A stretch of DNA of 64,000 nucleotides from Hermatobates lingyangjiaoensis (GCA_026182355.1 JAPFBL010000084.1:10581001-10645000), one strand, 5' to 3'; shown: positions 47,625 to 58,842, numbered from the stretch's first letter. The notes: generated by a model from the sequence alone, not told the origin. Numbers and translations: made by a program.

Positions 47625-47730
47625 ACAACCATCAACATCTTGTTGATGTTAAAGACAATCAACATTTTGTTGATGTTAAAGGCAATCAACATCTCGATTG
47701 TCTCTCAACACAACACATGGTGTTGTGTTT
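47625..47730. repeat. Cluster of short tandem hairpins
   Basis: A ~27 bp unit repeats twice with a third start: ATCAACATCTTGTTGAT, then GTTAAAGACA. Each unit is itself a hairpin (ATCAACA/TGTTGAT). Immediately after, AACACAACAC-ATG-GTGTTGTGTT forms another perfect hairpin. Confidence 0.8.
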
Positions 47731-50700
47731 AAAAACAAAGTAATTTTTTTCATTGACTATATATTTTGTCTTTCATGGTATTGCCATTGAGTAACACTGA
47801 CTGCCTGTAACAGGGAGAAAAAAACACCCTTAATGGGAGGGGAGGGTAGTGTAATGAATAGAATAATGCGTAAGAGTAGTTGCATGTATCTCCTATTTAA
47901 ACAAATGGAAATTTAAAAAAAAACTGATCAATTTAATTATAATGTTCTTTTATTTGCTCTACTTCGTTTAATTATCTTTATTTTATAAAGGATACAACAA
48001 AATAATCTCTTTTTATGAACCAAAACTGACTAAATAAATTTTTATTTTTTAATGTACAGAATATTGAATTAGAAAAACTTTTTTTAATAAAAATATGTTA
48101 AAAGAAGTATATATATTGGTTGCATATAAAATAGAAAGTTATATATGTACATACCAAAATGGAGAAGCCTATAAACATTTTTAAATAATTCATGCTACTT
48201 TACACGTTTTAAAGTTTCAAAAAGTCCTTTTTTTAGAGTTTTCTTGAGAACATCACAGTCATGATCTGAAGAGTCTGTAAAAACTGTCAATGTCAGGCAG
48301 TTTGATGTATTATATTGATATTATACTAAAAAGTAATTCTTATAACGTAGATGGGATATAAAGCGTTTTGATAATATTGCCTCATAAAAAGGCCACTTCA
48401 TTTCCGATTAAGTTTTTTTAAACACCATTTCTTTTTGTTTTACTACTGATCAAATTTTACACTTACTATGGTAATAATAACGCCATAAATTGGAAAAGTT
48501 TCAGATTTTTAATAAAAAGACAAATTTTGCTTCAGCAAGTAAAAATTTTGACTTACGTTGAACCTTAAAGGTTATAGAGGCAAAGATAGCTACACTGATC
48601 AAATAAAATTAAGCACAAAAATAGATCTTTGTAAAAAGAGAACTGTATAGTTTTTCGGCAGAATTGTATCAACGAAGTAGAGTATTGTATCTTTCGTGAA
48701 TTTGAAATAAAGAGAAACAACTAACACTGGAATATTAATTTTTTGTATATGTCATTTACATAAAATTAGTTTGTAAGGGAAAAAATCTCACAAATTGTTG
48801 GCGTTGAGAGTAACATACCCTAAAACTGTAAAACTCAACTTTCAATAATTCCCATCTATCCTACTTGTTGGAAACTTTCTGAATTTTATTTCAGTGTCAA
48901 ACCATATAAAATAGCTTATATTAGAATATAAATGAACATGACTGATTTCAACAAGTTATATCGAAATGCAAAAAGGAAAAACTGTTTGAAATTATTTAAA
49001 CAAGTATCCTCTGAACGTATGAGTTTCAAAGTGCACATGTTTTTACATATGTTCTTTGGACAGTCATTACATCCTCCTATTTATTACCCTGATTCAGATA
49101 AATAATACTGCAATAATATATATGGATATGATGAACATATAGTTAACTTTGTAGTTTAATTATAGGGTAATGTATAATCAGTCTATATTGTTAGATCATT
49201 TTGCACGTAGAGGATTTTGACATTACATACTTGTGGTTATTTTTTAATTTGGTAATATGTATTACAGCAATATGAAAATATTTTTTTTCATATTATTTTT
49301 TTTTAGATTATTTAGATATTAGTTTAACAGTTTACTCGTTGAAAGGTCCCCTGAGTTGTTCGTTTTGATTTTGTCTCTCGGTGTGCAGCTAGGAGGGTGT
49401 CTATTGAAAATATTGTGAACACACCACAAATTGTACCTTTCTATCCTAATCTTAACAATAGTTTAAGAGATGTATAGTTCTTGGTAAAGTAAAATTATAT
49501 ATTACATTTTCTTAATACTGAAATATGAGAAAGGAATTTTAATTAGTACAAATTTTTAAGTAGTGCAAACATGTACTAATTTAAACCCACTCAGAACCTT
49601 ACTTTAGAAAATTTAAATACGGTATTAAATATAACCCTTAGTATAAATTTACATGACAAAAATTTCAAGAATTTAGAATATTGGAATCCGAACAATTACA
49701 CCTAAAAGGATTAGCATTAATTTCTATTTGCAGGAAGAGTCAGGTTCGACTACAACAATCATTACATTTTCGTTATAGTTGACAAATTCCTTTAGACCCA
49801 TTAAAATAAATGAAGTTATTTAATTGATTGTTCAATAGTTTGATTGCACTTTTATCATACAGTTTTGATAAAGTATCCACAGTATAGCATCATTAAAATA
49901 AATCAATTAATTAAATTGATTGCTAACGAATTTGATATGTTCACTTAGAGTAAAGCTGAGTGTAGTCCACTTCAGCTTTTATTAATAATGCATTATTAAA
50001 ATATCATATGCTTCTATATTCTGAAATAATATAGATTAAACTTGAAACAAATGATTACTCTCTTAATTGCTATTAGAGGTATATTAACTTGGATATATTC
50101 AAATTTTATATATTTTAACACCATTATTGTAAAAGTTGTAGTTATAAATTATTGACAATAATTTATCACTTAAAAAAAAATCCATAAAACCTTTACAATT
50201 TCTACAGTTAAAAGACGTATAAATAACATTCATTCCTAATTTTAAATTAGGCAAACAGAATAGCACATTAGAATAAATTATATATTTTACATATTTACAT
50301 CTACATTCTTTTTACATCTTACATGTAAAATATAAAACGATATACTAGTTGTTTAATTGAAGTAGGGTACTTTTTCTTAAAATAATGCTATATATCAAGT
50401 CATTAACATTTCATAATTACCATCTTTTTTTTATTATAACCACAAACGAATTTATTGTTTTATTTTTCTATTAATCGTATAAGTCATTAGTTCCTCATTA
50501 ATCGTATGAGTCAATACCATCTTTTTAAAGCAGCTTACTCTATTCTGTGTGAAGTTAATTTAAACAATTAACATGCATTTATGTGCCGAACTAAAGATTA
50601 ACCTTACTTACGGGGAAAACGCACAGTAAGTCTATGATATTAAAAATGACAAAACTAGCAAAAGTAGTTGTTTATTTTATAAAAAGTATTTAATTATTTT

Positions 50701-50960
50701 TTTATAGAATGTAAGAAACTCTATAGTTATTATCACCATTCACTGCGTACGTCAATCATATGAGATCAGCACAACACAAACACTCATGGGTTAAGAGATT
50801 GGAATCTACGTCTGTGTAGCCAATGTGAAGACCTGAGCAACTAAGCCACAGAGGAGCTCTAAACTATTATTATGCTTAACATTTGAATTTTATTTTAATT
50901 GAAGATACATTTTAAAATTCTCCTATATTTATCGGATTTAGAAGAATTGATTACAATTAT
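47731..50960. other. Anonymous AT-rich DNA, no gene recognised
   Basis: No open frame above background and no transposon protein motif was found. A tRNA-like patch lies at 50785-50875. TTTTAC/ACATCT-type repeats near 50.28-50.33 kb are short and local. Confidence 0.5.
50785..50875 (-). repeat. Possible tRNA-derived SINE or tRNA relic
   Basis: The minus strand reads GCTCCTCTGTGGCTTAGTTG, then CTCAGGTC ... GACGTAGATTCCAATCTC. TGGCTTAGTTG fits a Pol III A box and AGATTCCAATC sits where a B box would be, ~35 bases on. The acceptor stem does not close convincingly. Confidence 0.35.
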
Positions 50961-50962
50961 AA

Positions 50963-52997
50963 AAATCTGTAGTGGCCTTCACTCAACTTTACTATAAGTA
51001 ACTTAATATCAAATTTCTTGAGTATATAATATATAACGTCTCAATTAAGCATAATGTAAACATCTAAATGGGATATGATTATTAGTCTTTTATTCCTGAG
51101 GTAGTACAGATAGTGATTGAAGGACATATCAATATATAACCTTATTTTGGTACATCACACAGCTGATGCAAATAATTTCATTAGTATAACTACAGCAGTA
51201 ATAACATTTTTGAAAAACCGAAGTGAACATTTCTTGATACGAATATTCTCCTACAAGAGAACATGGCCTCTGTTCAAATAGCTAGTGGATTTCTTACATC
51301 GTTTACGTGACATCCTTCTACATTGAATATTAAAGTAACATTTACAAATTTAAAACAGAAAAATACCATTATTTTCTCTAAAAAACATCATAAAAATCGA
51401 AGAAAAAATGTTGCTTTAAGATGAATTATAATTAAAGTAGTACGATAATTACATTTATTAATCTCTAAACGAAAGATTTCAATTTTGAATTATCTTTTAC
51501 ATTTTTGGTCTTTTATAGAATTATTATACTGGGAATTTTATGGCTTCTTAGTATTTAATAAGATCATTTTCCGTCCCCTTTGTCAAATATCATATATACG
51601 AATTTTTTCCGAGTGAGTGGTATCCTTTTCCGGCCTTCTGTATTCTGTTATAAGTTTGCTATGAATGTATATTGAGAAAAAATATATTAGAAATGTGCCA
51701 GTTTACATACTCAAATCGAAGTCAAAGCCAGCTATTCAATATAATTTAAATCTTTTATAGTTGGGAGCTTCTAATTTTTGAAAATAATAAATATGAACTA
51801 TTGGACTAGAATTATAAAAAAAACTGGATATTTCTCAACAAACATAAGTCCTCTTTCTTGAGGAAAGAGTCCATTCATTACATTTCAATATAATGGAAAG
51901 GTACAACATTCAAAATTATAATGTATGATATTAAGTTTTGCTCAAGAGTGCAATATATAAATTTATTAAAGCATTTTATGAGACAAATCCATCATGCCAT
52001 GGAAGACAAAGTTAATTTATTTATGTTTATTGGCGGTGATTTTTTTACATGTAACAATATTATTCCTCTTACATCTCATATAAGTCAATAAACAATTTAA
52101 ATTGTTCCTTTATAAATATCAATTTTATCTCAGTGGAATCGCTCAAAAAATTTCTAAGTCAATGTAAACAATGAAAAAAAATATAAAAAATTCGACAAGT
52201 ATAGCAGGTGATCTCTTAGTCTAAGATAAACAAAGAGTTTTTATAGCGTTATTGCTCTTTCCCATAATTGAAACTTCATGTTTTTTTTTATGAATTGCTA
52301 TTTTTTTGTTCCATTTTTGGTCAAATTTTCATTATTTCTTAATGAGCCGTTTAGCGTCAAAAAAACATTTTCTGAAAACAGAAATCGTACTGTAACGCCA
52401 TTTTAGCGAATGTAATTTTGAACAAAAATATCTCAACTCATTCTACTCATAATGTTCTATTTATAGGCATAGTTTCATTCTTGTCCGTCAAACAGTATTG
52501 CTTGTATCGCTCTCACAAGGTTTGAGATTGAATTATAAGTCAAAATTTGTGCATTTTATTGAAAAAAAAAAATATTTCCTGTTGTTTCAAAATTCTGAAT
52601 ATAATTTTTTTGTTTGTTCCATTTGTAACCTCAAAGGTAATGTCAAAATTTCAGAACTCTAGGGTTCAGTTTAGGACAAATAAATGTTTTAACAAAAACG
52701 GTTTTTGGCAAAAAAAGTGACTTTCCCATCATGCATAATTCTTCCCAAACAATAGGGGTCTTCGTCTTTATGGGGCCCATTTTTGTGTAAAATATCAACT
52801 TGATCCATCAAAGATTCTGGACCGTAGCGTGGTAACAAGCAATGCTAACACACTCATCCACCCACCCACCCACACACAGACATCATCGAATAAACTTCAT
52901 AAAACGACTTCTGGGACCTCAAAACATGTAATTCCGTCAAAATCTCGAGATCAAATTTTTTCACGATCACTATACTTTACTTATAGTAAAGTAAAAA
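50963..52997 (-). repeat. HER repeat, copy D
   Basis: The 3' edge is at ~50966 (CTGTAGTGGCCTTCACTC) and the 5' hairpin at 52974-52992 (ACTTTACT-TAT-AGTAAAGT, perfect). An extra ~310 bp (51815-52130) interrupts the body. Part of it (ATTATTCCTCTTACATCTCA) is shared with copy E. Conserved blocks include TTCTGGACCGTAGCGTGGTA and GACTTCTGGGACCTCAAAAC. The open frame 52829-53029 is a by-product, since a similar peptide recurs wherever this block does. Confidence 0.85.
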
Positions 52998-53899
52998 CGC
53001 GTTTTGAACACAGTGCTGGTTATATATGACTGTAAGTCAACCTCTTACCCTCTAAAATTTCATGTAACTGAAAAAAAGATATTTTCTGAAACGCCATTAA
53101 TATTAGTTATAGGATTACTTCTTAGAGTCAAAATCCATAAAAAAATTGTTGTGCAAATCTTAAAAATACAAATAAAATACAAATTTTGAGACTTAAATGA
53201 TCATTAGTTGATTATTATTTACATTCTAGAGCAACCAGTAAATAATAAGTAATTAACAATTACTTTGAAATAGGAAGACTCGATGTAGAGACATGGAAGT
53301 AATGGAGGATATCCATTAGCTTTGATGTTGGTTGTTAGGGCTGAAATAGAAGGCTTTCATACGTCATTTAAGACCTTCTAGAATAATTCATCTAAATTCA
53401 CCATGCTAAATTGGGCATAAATCAATAACTAAAAGAATGGGTACTAGAATTTGAATCAGTTAAACCTATCAAATTATAAATTGACAAATTATAATAAATT
53501 TTTGTAAGTAAAAATCTTTTATTGAAAAAGATATTTCAATTAGTTATATAAATGTAAAAAGATCTGGAATATGATCAGCCCTTTTTTAATTGATCAAATA
53601 GACTGTTACTTCAAATGAAGAGAGAAAATTGAACATCAATAATTTAAAAATATATCAGATAAAATATGAAAAGGTACATTATTTTGTGTATCACATAACC
53701 AATGCATATGATATAATTGGTTTTACCACAGTAGAAATAATTTTGTAGAGCAAAGTGAAGATTTGGTCTTAAAACCTCATGTTCTATTAGAGAATTTTTC
53801 TGGAATTCAGAATTTCAGAAAATTTATTTCTGTCCTTGGCAATTGTCTCCGTTACATTTAGTCTTTCAATTAAAGAAACTTGAATATATTTCCACATCT

Positions 53900-54460
53900 T
53901 TGATAGTACTAGATTAATACTTATAATGAAATATTAAATTTATATTTTTAACATTTACTTTCATTTTCCTTGAGAAATGTAAGGACCAATTTAGGTGGAT
54001 TTATATCCACTTTTTCACCTTTACCTTCAAACTATTTGTGAAGTATGCTGCATAATCAGAAAAGCAGTTTTATTAACTATTCTGTTATTCCAGTAACAAG
54101 GTCACCTGCATATCTAAAGCGTTCAGAACATAGTCGGTATTCACAAGTATCAACACAATAGGAGCGATACAGCACCTCTCTGAGGACAGTCTGATGTTTA
54201 CTATGTAAGTTGAGGTAGATTCAATAGTTGCACTGATTATTCTTCTATTAGATTACCGTAATCCATGCTATAGTTTGTGAAATAATGCATATATATTAAC
54301 GACTATTCATCAAATTGAAGGCGTCTATCATGAGCTGCTTCCATATTTAATAACCAAGTCAAATTGATTCCTTTAAGGTCAAGGTTTTATTTTATGGAAC
54401 AAAATTTTTGGCTTCTTTGTGTGTTGCCATGTGAAATACCTTACTTTGGATTCTATGACA
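53900..54460 (-). pseudogene. Old LINE reverse transcriptase relic (Jockey/R1-like)
   Basis: Minus-strand motifs appear in the order expected of a LINE RT. They are KVFHMATHKEAKNFVP ... TLTLKEINLTWLLNMEAAHDR (the region normally ending in FLDIEGAFDN, ~54.45-54.33 kb), then DCPQRGAVSLLL (normally GCPQGGVLSPLLW, ~54.17 kb), then FRYAGDLVTGI (normally YADDL, ~54.10 kb), then KKWDINPPKLVLTFLK (~54.00-53.95 kb). The first catalytic Asp region is degraded and YADD is YAGD. Several stops and frameshifts separate the blocks. It is distinct from, and more decayed than, the 22.8 kb RT. Confidence 0.6.
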
Positions 54461-54909
54461 AAAAAATGACTAAATAATTGCAAGTAGACTCCTCGCCTCT
54501 GAGAATGTACTAAAATCTTCTAAAATGTTATAATCTTGAAAATTCTACTTAATCTAATATATATATATATAGTTATCTATCAGGGTCCAAAATTCATAAA
54601 TTTCCATTCAAAAGTCGTACCCATTAAAATTTCTTTTCTAAATTTGTATCAGTTGTTGATCCAAAAGAAGAAAAAAATATTTCTTTAATGACCGATGTGT
54701 ACCATAACATACCTTTACCATGCTGTAACTTAGAACAAAAGCAATATTAAATATTGTTCTTCTAACTAATTGCTGATAAAATATCGAATTTTATCATGAT
54801 CTTTCAGACACTGAAACTTGTAATGTGTTCACAAAAATGTGGATACACAAATACCCACCACACACTCACGTATATCGACACACATACGCACGTAGATGCA
54901 TAAATATAT

Positions 54910-55260
54910 GTATATATATATTTTTTTTATTTTTAGCAACTCACAATTTCTTATTTTATTTCTTTCTATATTTTTAGATTTTTTTAATAATTTCGTATAT
55001 ATTTCCTTTGTTCATTTGTTTTCTTCAGCTTTCTTCTCCATTAACAATTTTTTCTTTGATCTCGACTCCTGGGTTCCTTTTTTTTATTTTTCTCCTTCAC
55101 GGCAGCACTGCTTTAGCCATCACCCAGTGAGTTCATTAGTTAATTGACGTCCCTCCATCAATTCACTTCTTCTCCTGAGGACGACCACCATAATGGTCGA
55201 AATATTCAGAAGTGAGTCTTTGTTAAAATTTTCTTCAATATGTCACAGTTAATTTTAAGC
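54910..55260 (+). repeat. Penelope terminal repeat (same family as 43.2-43.6 kb)
   Basis: It begins after TA repeats at ~54905 and ends in (TA)n at 55261. It contains GGCAGCACTGCTTTAGCC and the hammerhead-like motif at 55161-55215: TCACTTC, TTCTC, CTGAGGAC, GACCACC...GGTCGAAATATTCA, GAAGTGA. The upstream TCACTTC and downstream GAAGTGA pair perfectly as stem I. It sits directly upstream of the next Penelope fragment in the same orientation. Confidence 0.75.

Positions 55261-55294
<34 letters not shown>
55261..55294. repeat. (TA)n microsatellite
   Basis: TA repeats join the terminal repeat at 54.9-55.26 kb to the GIY-YIG fragment starting at 55295. Confidence 0.95.
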
Positions 55295-55297
<3 letters not shown>

Positions 55298-55675
55298 CTA
55301 ATTAACTCCAGTCCTTACTTTACTTCCCCTCTCAGTAACGACTCCTATCCTGTTCCTTCTGATACATCTTGCACTTCCTGTAACTGCGTTTACCGTTTGG
55401 AGTGTACTCGATGTGATGCTTTTTACGTTGGCTTGGCTTCAACCAAGCTGAGCCTGCGTATGAACAATCACAGGGCGTCCGTTGGTCAGCGCAGAGACCT
55501 ACCCATAGCTATCCATGCTAATTCCCATGACCTCCCTTTCAATGATTGTTTCAGGGTACAAATCCTCAAACAAATCCCCGAGTCTAATCCCCATGTCACC
55601 CTTAGAGCTTCCGAAGAGGCATTCATATGCCTCCTTGGGGCTCGTTCTCCTCCTGGTCTCAACCTGTACCGTTAA
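55295..55675 (+). pseudogene. Penelope-like element GIY-YIG endonuclease fragment
   Basis: The frame is open from the (TA)n tract to the stop at 55675. It reads SYPVPSDTSCTSCNCVYRLE ... CTRCDAFYVGLASTKLSLR ... ASEEAFICLLGARS ... GLNLYR. This matches the C-terminal ~120 residues of the 43.6 kb ORF, keeping VYRL/YVG, the Arg after it, the Glu and the final Asn. There is no start codon in the normal sense because the element is 5'-truncated at the TA tract. It would have nicked DNA for target-primed reverse transcription. Confidence 0.85.
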
Positions 55676-55685
55676 TTATTTTTTA

Positions 55686-55716
<31 letters not shown>

Positions 55717-56048
55717 TTATTATTATTATTATTATTATTATTTTATTATTATTATTTTATTATTATTATTTATTTTTTATTATTATTATTTCGTATTTTA
55801 TATATTTTTTATCTTGTTTTCTAAATAAATATTGGAAGGATTTCTATTTTTCCTCTCCTCCGCTGGGGAGCAGCATTGCGGTGGTTCCACGAGTTACTCT
55901 GGAGGCCAGTAGTAGTTTGCTTCTCAACGCGAGTACTTCGCACTTCTTCCCGATGACGACGGATGTCGAAATATCGAAGTGAGTTCTGTAGTGTCTTTCT
56001 GTGTTCTTTTCTATGTGTTAAAGTGTATATATATATATATATATATTT
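55676..56048 (+). repeat. 3' tail and terminal repeat of the 55.3 kb Penelope fragment
   Basis: A (TTA)n/(TTTA)n tract (55682-55800) follows the stop codon. Then come GC-richer sequence and a hammerhead-like motif at 55941-55984: CACTTCTTCCCGATGACGAC, GGATGTCGAAATATC, GAAGTG. CACTTC and GAAGTG pair as stem I. The block ends in (TA)n at ~56026-56047. Confidence 0.75.
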
Positions 56049-56851
56049 CAGTGGCGACTCCTGACCTTTTTCTTTAGGCATGCAATTTTCAAAGAATAAA
56101 ATAAATACAGAGAAATATCCGTCTAATTCTCATGTTCAGTCTTTTCATGTTGCACAAAAGGATAATGATGTATTAAAAACATTTTATGGGAATTTGAATC
56201 AGGTTTTATTTGGAAATACTTTTAACATTAACTTTTATTAACCAATACAATAAAAATAGGCAAAAAATGTTTTTATTAAAGAAAGAGATACACAATACAT
56301 CATTTGAATAAAAACTTCTTGCAAAATTCTTCGATAACAAAACCATAAAACTTCTCTCTATCTGCCATGAGATCTTTAAGTAAATGTCTTTCAATTGAAA
56401 TGAGGGATAAATTAGACAATCGCTCTTCACTTTGGGAGCTTCGTAAATAACTTTTAATTCTTTTGAGGGCAGAAATCGATCTCTCAACACTTGCTGTTGT
56501 TATGGGAATAGTCATAACCAAATTCATGAGTTTATAAATTTCCGGAAGACCTGTGTGGAAATCACTTTCCAGTATGTATTTGAGGAGCTCAGCAAGCCTG
56601 AGTTGCAGTGTATGCAAACTTCGTTCTTGTTTCTCTTGGCAATTATGACCATTTTCATTAACCAGAAATGATAAGAGTAAACCCCTGCATTGGGAAGCTT
56701 AGCGCAATCATAGAAAATGGTTCCTTAGCGTGTAGTGGAATAAAAAAAGGGGGCTCCTTTAAATATTTCGAGTCTCGAACATTTTGGTTTCTTTAAAGAT
56801 GAATTCTATGCATGCAATGCATGTGTTGCATTCCCTGAGAAATCGCCACTG
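56049..56851. mobile_element. Deleted hAT transposon (803 bp)
   Basis: The ends are CAGTGGCGA and TCGCCACTG, a perfect 9 bp terminal inverted repeat of hAT type. Flanking 8-mers are ATATATTT and ATATATAT, consistent with an 8 bp target duplication inside a TA tract, although such a tract makes this weak evidence. It contains the C-terminal part of a transposase on the minus strand. It is inserted among Penelope-derived sequences, so it is younger than those. Confidence 0.8.
56300..56698 (-). pseudogene. hAT transposase C-terminal (dimerisation) domain
   Basis: The frame is open from 56698 to the stop at ~56300. The motifs LMNLVMTIPITTASVERS, then SALKRIKSYLRSSQ, ERLSNLSLISIER are the hATC dimerisation region of hAT transposases (the type also seen in ZMYM1-like domesticated proteins). 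The N-terminal zinc finger and the RNase H-like catalytic core are missing. No host ATG or intron context suggests domestication. Confidence 0.85.
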
Positions 56852-56869
56852 ATATATATATATTAAAGG

Positions 56870-57170
56870 AATTAATTAAAGGAATCAATTTTTTTTAATA
56901 TTTTAATTTTTTGTTATATTTTTATTATGTTTTTATTCGTTTTTTACTTTTTAATTTGGCTTTTCACTTCCTTCCCCTCCCTTCTCGCTGGGTGGTTGTT
57001 GTGGGGGTACTGACTAACGGTTGTGCTACTACCGGTCGTGTTCAGTCCCCGCTCTGTCTTCCTGCAGGACTCTTCGCCTCCTGATGACGACGATGGTCGA
57101 AATATAGAAGTGAGTTATCCTGTGTCAATCTGTGTGCTATCTTTTTTAATTGGTTTATATATATATAGGT
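56870..57170 (+). repeat. Penelope-type terminal repeat
   Basis: This block lies between (TA)n tracts. It contains TTCGCCTCCTGATGACGAC, then GATGGTCGAAATATAGAAG (57072-57110): CUGAUGAC, a GAC/GUC stem and GAAA. The upstream CUUCGCC and downstream GAAG could form a short stem I. A T-rich leader precedes it. Confidence 0.7.
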
Positions 57171-57349
57171 ATACTTTGAGAGCAGACCTTCTTTTAAACG
57201 TATATCATTAAATAACTTGCCATCTTTAAGTCTAGTATGTTTCTTACATACCTTCTTTTATGTTAGTTTTCTTGTATTATTCCTCCATCTTTCCGGTACC
57301 ATATAAATCAACTCACCGAATGACTTGTTTATATTTCTATTTTCCATAT

Positions 57350-57400
57350 TTACACAGGGCCGACGTTTCAGTCTACATTGACCATTATCAAGGAAATGTT
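57350..57400 (-). ncRNA. Hammerhead-like motif of a Penelope end
   Basis: The minus strand reads CCTTGATAATGGTCAATGTA, then GACTGAAACGTCGGCC. The stem II arms GTC and GAC pair, and GAAA is followed by CGTCGG. The first box is CTTGATAA instead of CTGATGA, so it is degraded. No coding part lies nearby. Confidence 0.45.
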
Positions 57401-58035
57401 TATACAATATTTATACAATTCATAATAAAATACTTATTTACATTAACAATCACTTCGCTTCCTTCAAATCTATATCAATAAAATAATGATTTTCTCTGTA
57501 CATTGCTTAGAACTGACTGATTTCAAGTTTTCTTTACGTTTCATACATTGGAGAAACCGAATCCACCCTTAGAAAAATTTCTGTCGGTTTGTCGGTTTGT
57601 CGGTTTGTCTGTTTGTCCGCAAAACTTTGTCACAAGTAAACACAGCTACCATAAGGCATATAAAGCTGAAACTCTTACAATAGATTTGGGTAGGTCTAAC
57701 TTAAAATATAAGCTCTGAATTGATTGGAAATTCAACGTAGAAGTGAAGTTATGGACGTTTAAAGCAAAAACGTTTGTCACAAGTTAACTCAGCCACCATA
57801 ACACATGGCGAGGTGAAACATTGACACTGGATTTGTGTATGCCTAACTTAAAATACGGGCCTAAATAGATTCATAATTCAGAACAGAGCGAAGTTATAGG
57901 GCTTTAAGCGTATTTTTCTAACTTCACAGACAAGTTTGTTTTGAAAATACACAGGTGTGGCAAGTAGGTATTGTTAGTTGATTTTAATTTCATTGGAGCA
58001 TATGAATATATTGCGTATTTGACATCTTTGAAAAG

Positions 58036-58759
58036 GTGTTTCCCAGAGTTGACGATGTACTATCTATTACGAATAAATAGTTTTGTAAACGAGCAATTCT
58101 CAACCCTTAATATGAACAGGCAGGAAAAATCAACAAACAAGTTCTTACGCTATATCATACCGAGGAAAGAACTTACAAGACAGTAAAGAGATTGGATTAG
58201 TGATGAAGAAGCAGTTCATTATCTAATTGAATTTCTTGACTCTCAATTTATTTCTCCTGGACTGCCTGCTCATGAGTAACAACTTAAAGTAGGAGTTTAA
58301 TTTGCAGCAGGAGTTAAAGTTTAAATTGCAGCACCAATCATGCTGCAATTTAGTAGCACTAACAAATTTCAAGTTACAAAACATGAGTGCCCCAAAACTG
58401 TGCAACGGGACACGACTCTGAATTCGTGCTCTACACAGATATGCCATAGAGGCGGACATAATGACTGGATGTGGTATTGGGGAGCTGTGTGTATAGCACG
58501 CATACCATTGATTCCGAGCCACTGTCTGTTTCCGTTGAAATGATTGCAAAGTCCCGTCAGAGTCTATTTCACAATGACGTTAACTAAGTCGCAAAGGCAG
58601 ACTTTATCTAACGCAGGAATTCAAGTTAGCGAGACCAAGTTTTTCTCACACGGTCAACTGTAGTTTACTTGCTCAAGAGTCAGAAGTTTTAACTGTTTGT
58701 TCTTCCATGAACCTGAAGGACAGACAGCTAACGTAGTGTATACAGAGGCATTTGTTTAA
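58036..58759 (+). pseudogene. Helitron helicase C-terminal part (lineage 2), copy 1
   Basis: Readable segments in order are VFPRVDDVLSITNK, then YEQAGKINKQVLTLYHTEER, TYKTVKRLD, DEEAVHYLIEFLDSQFISPG, LPAHE, QLKVGV, LQSPVRVYFTMTLTKSQRQT, LSNAGIQVSETKFFSHGQL, FTCSRVRSFN and ANVVYTEAFV followed by TAA. These correspond to the Helitron helicase segments EFLNS..PSGLPPHEL, FPVRLAFAMTINKSQGQT and FSHGQLYVALSRV. Several frameshifts and stops occur, including TAG just after SHGQL where Tyr is expected. In an active element this helicase unwinds DNA during rolling-circle transposition. Confidence 0.85.
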
Positions 58760-58842
58760 CACTGTACAAATAATGTTATTTTATACTGTTCTATAATTTC
58801 TCATGAGATTTTGGAATACCAAAAATGACGGAACTTGTGATT

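Noticed and set aside
56300..56698. hAT-derived domesticated gene
   Set aside because: Only the C-terminal domain remains, between intact hAT ends. There is no sign of an upstream exon or promoter.
57586..57618. GTCGGTTT repeats as a CRISPR-like array
   Set aside because: The repeats are 8 bp with no spacers, in a eukaryotic Helitron-like context.
58223..58549. Minus-strand 108-codon frame as a protein
   Set aside because: It lies opposite the Helitron helicase relic and is its antisense shadow.
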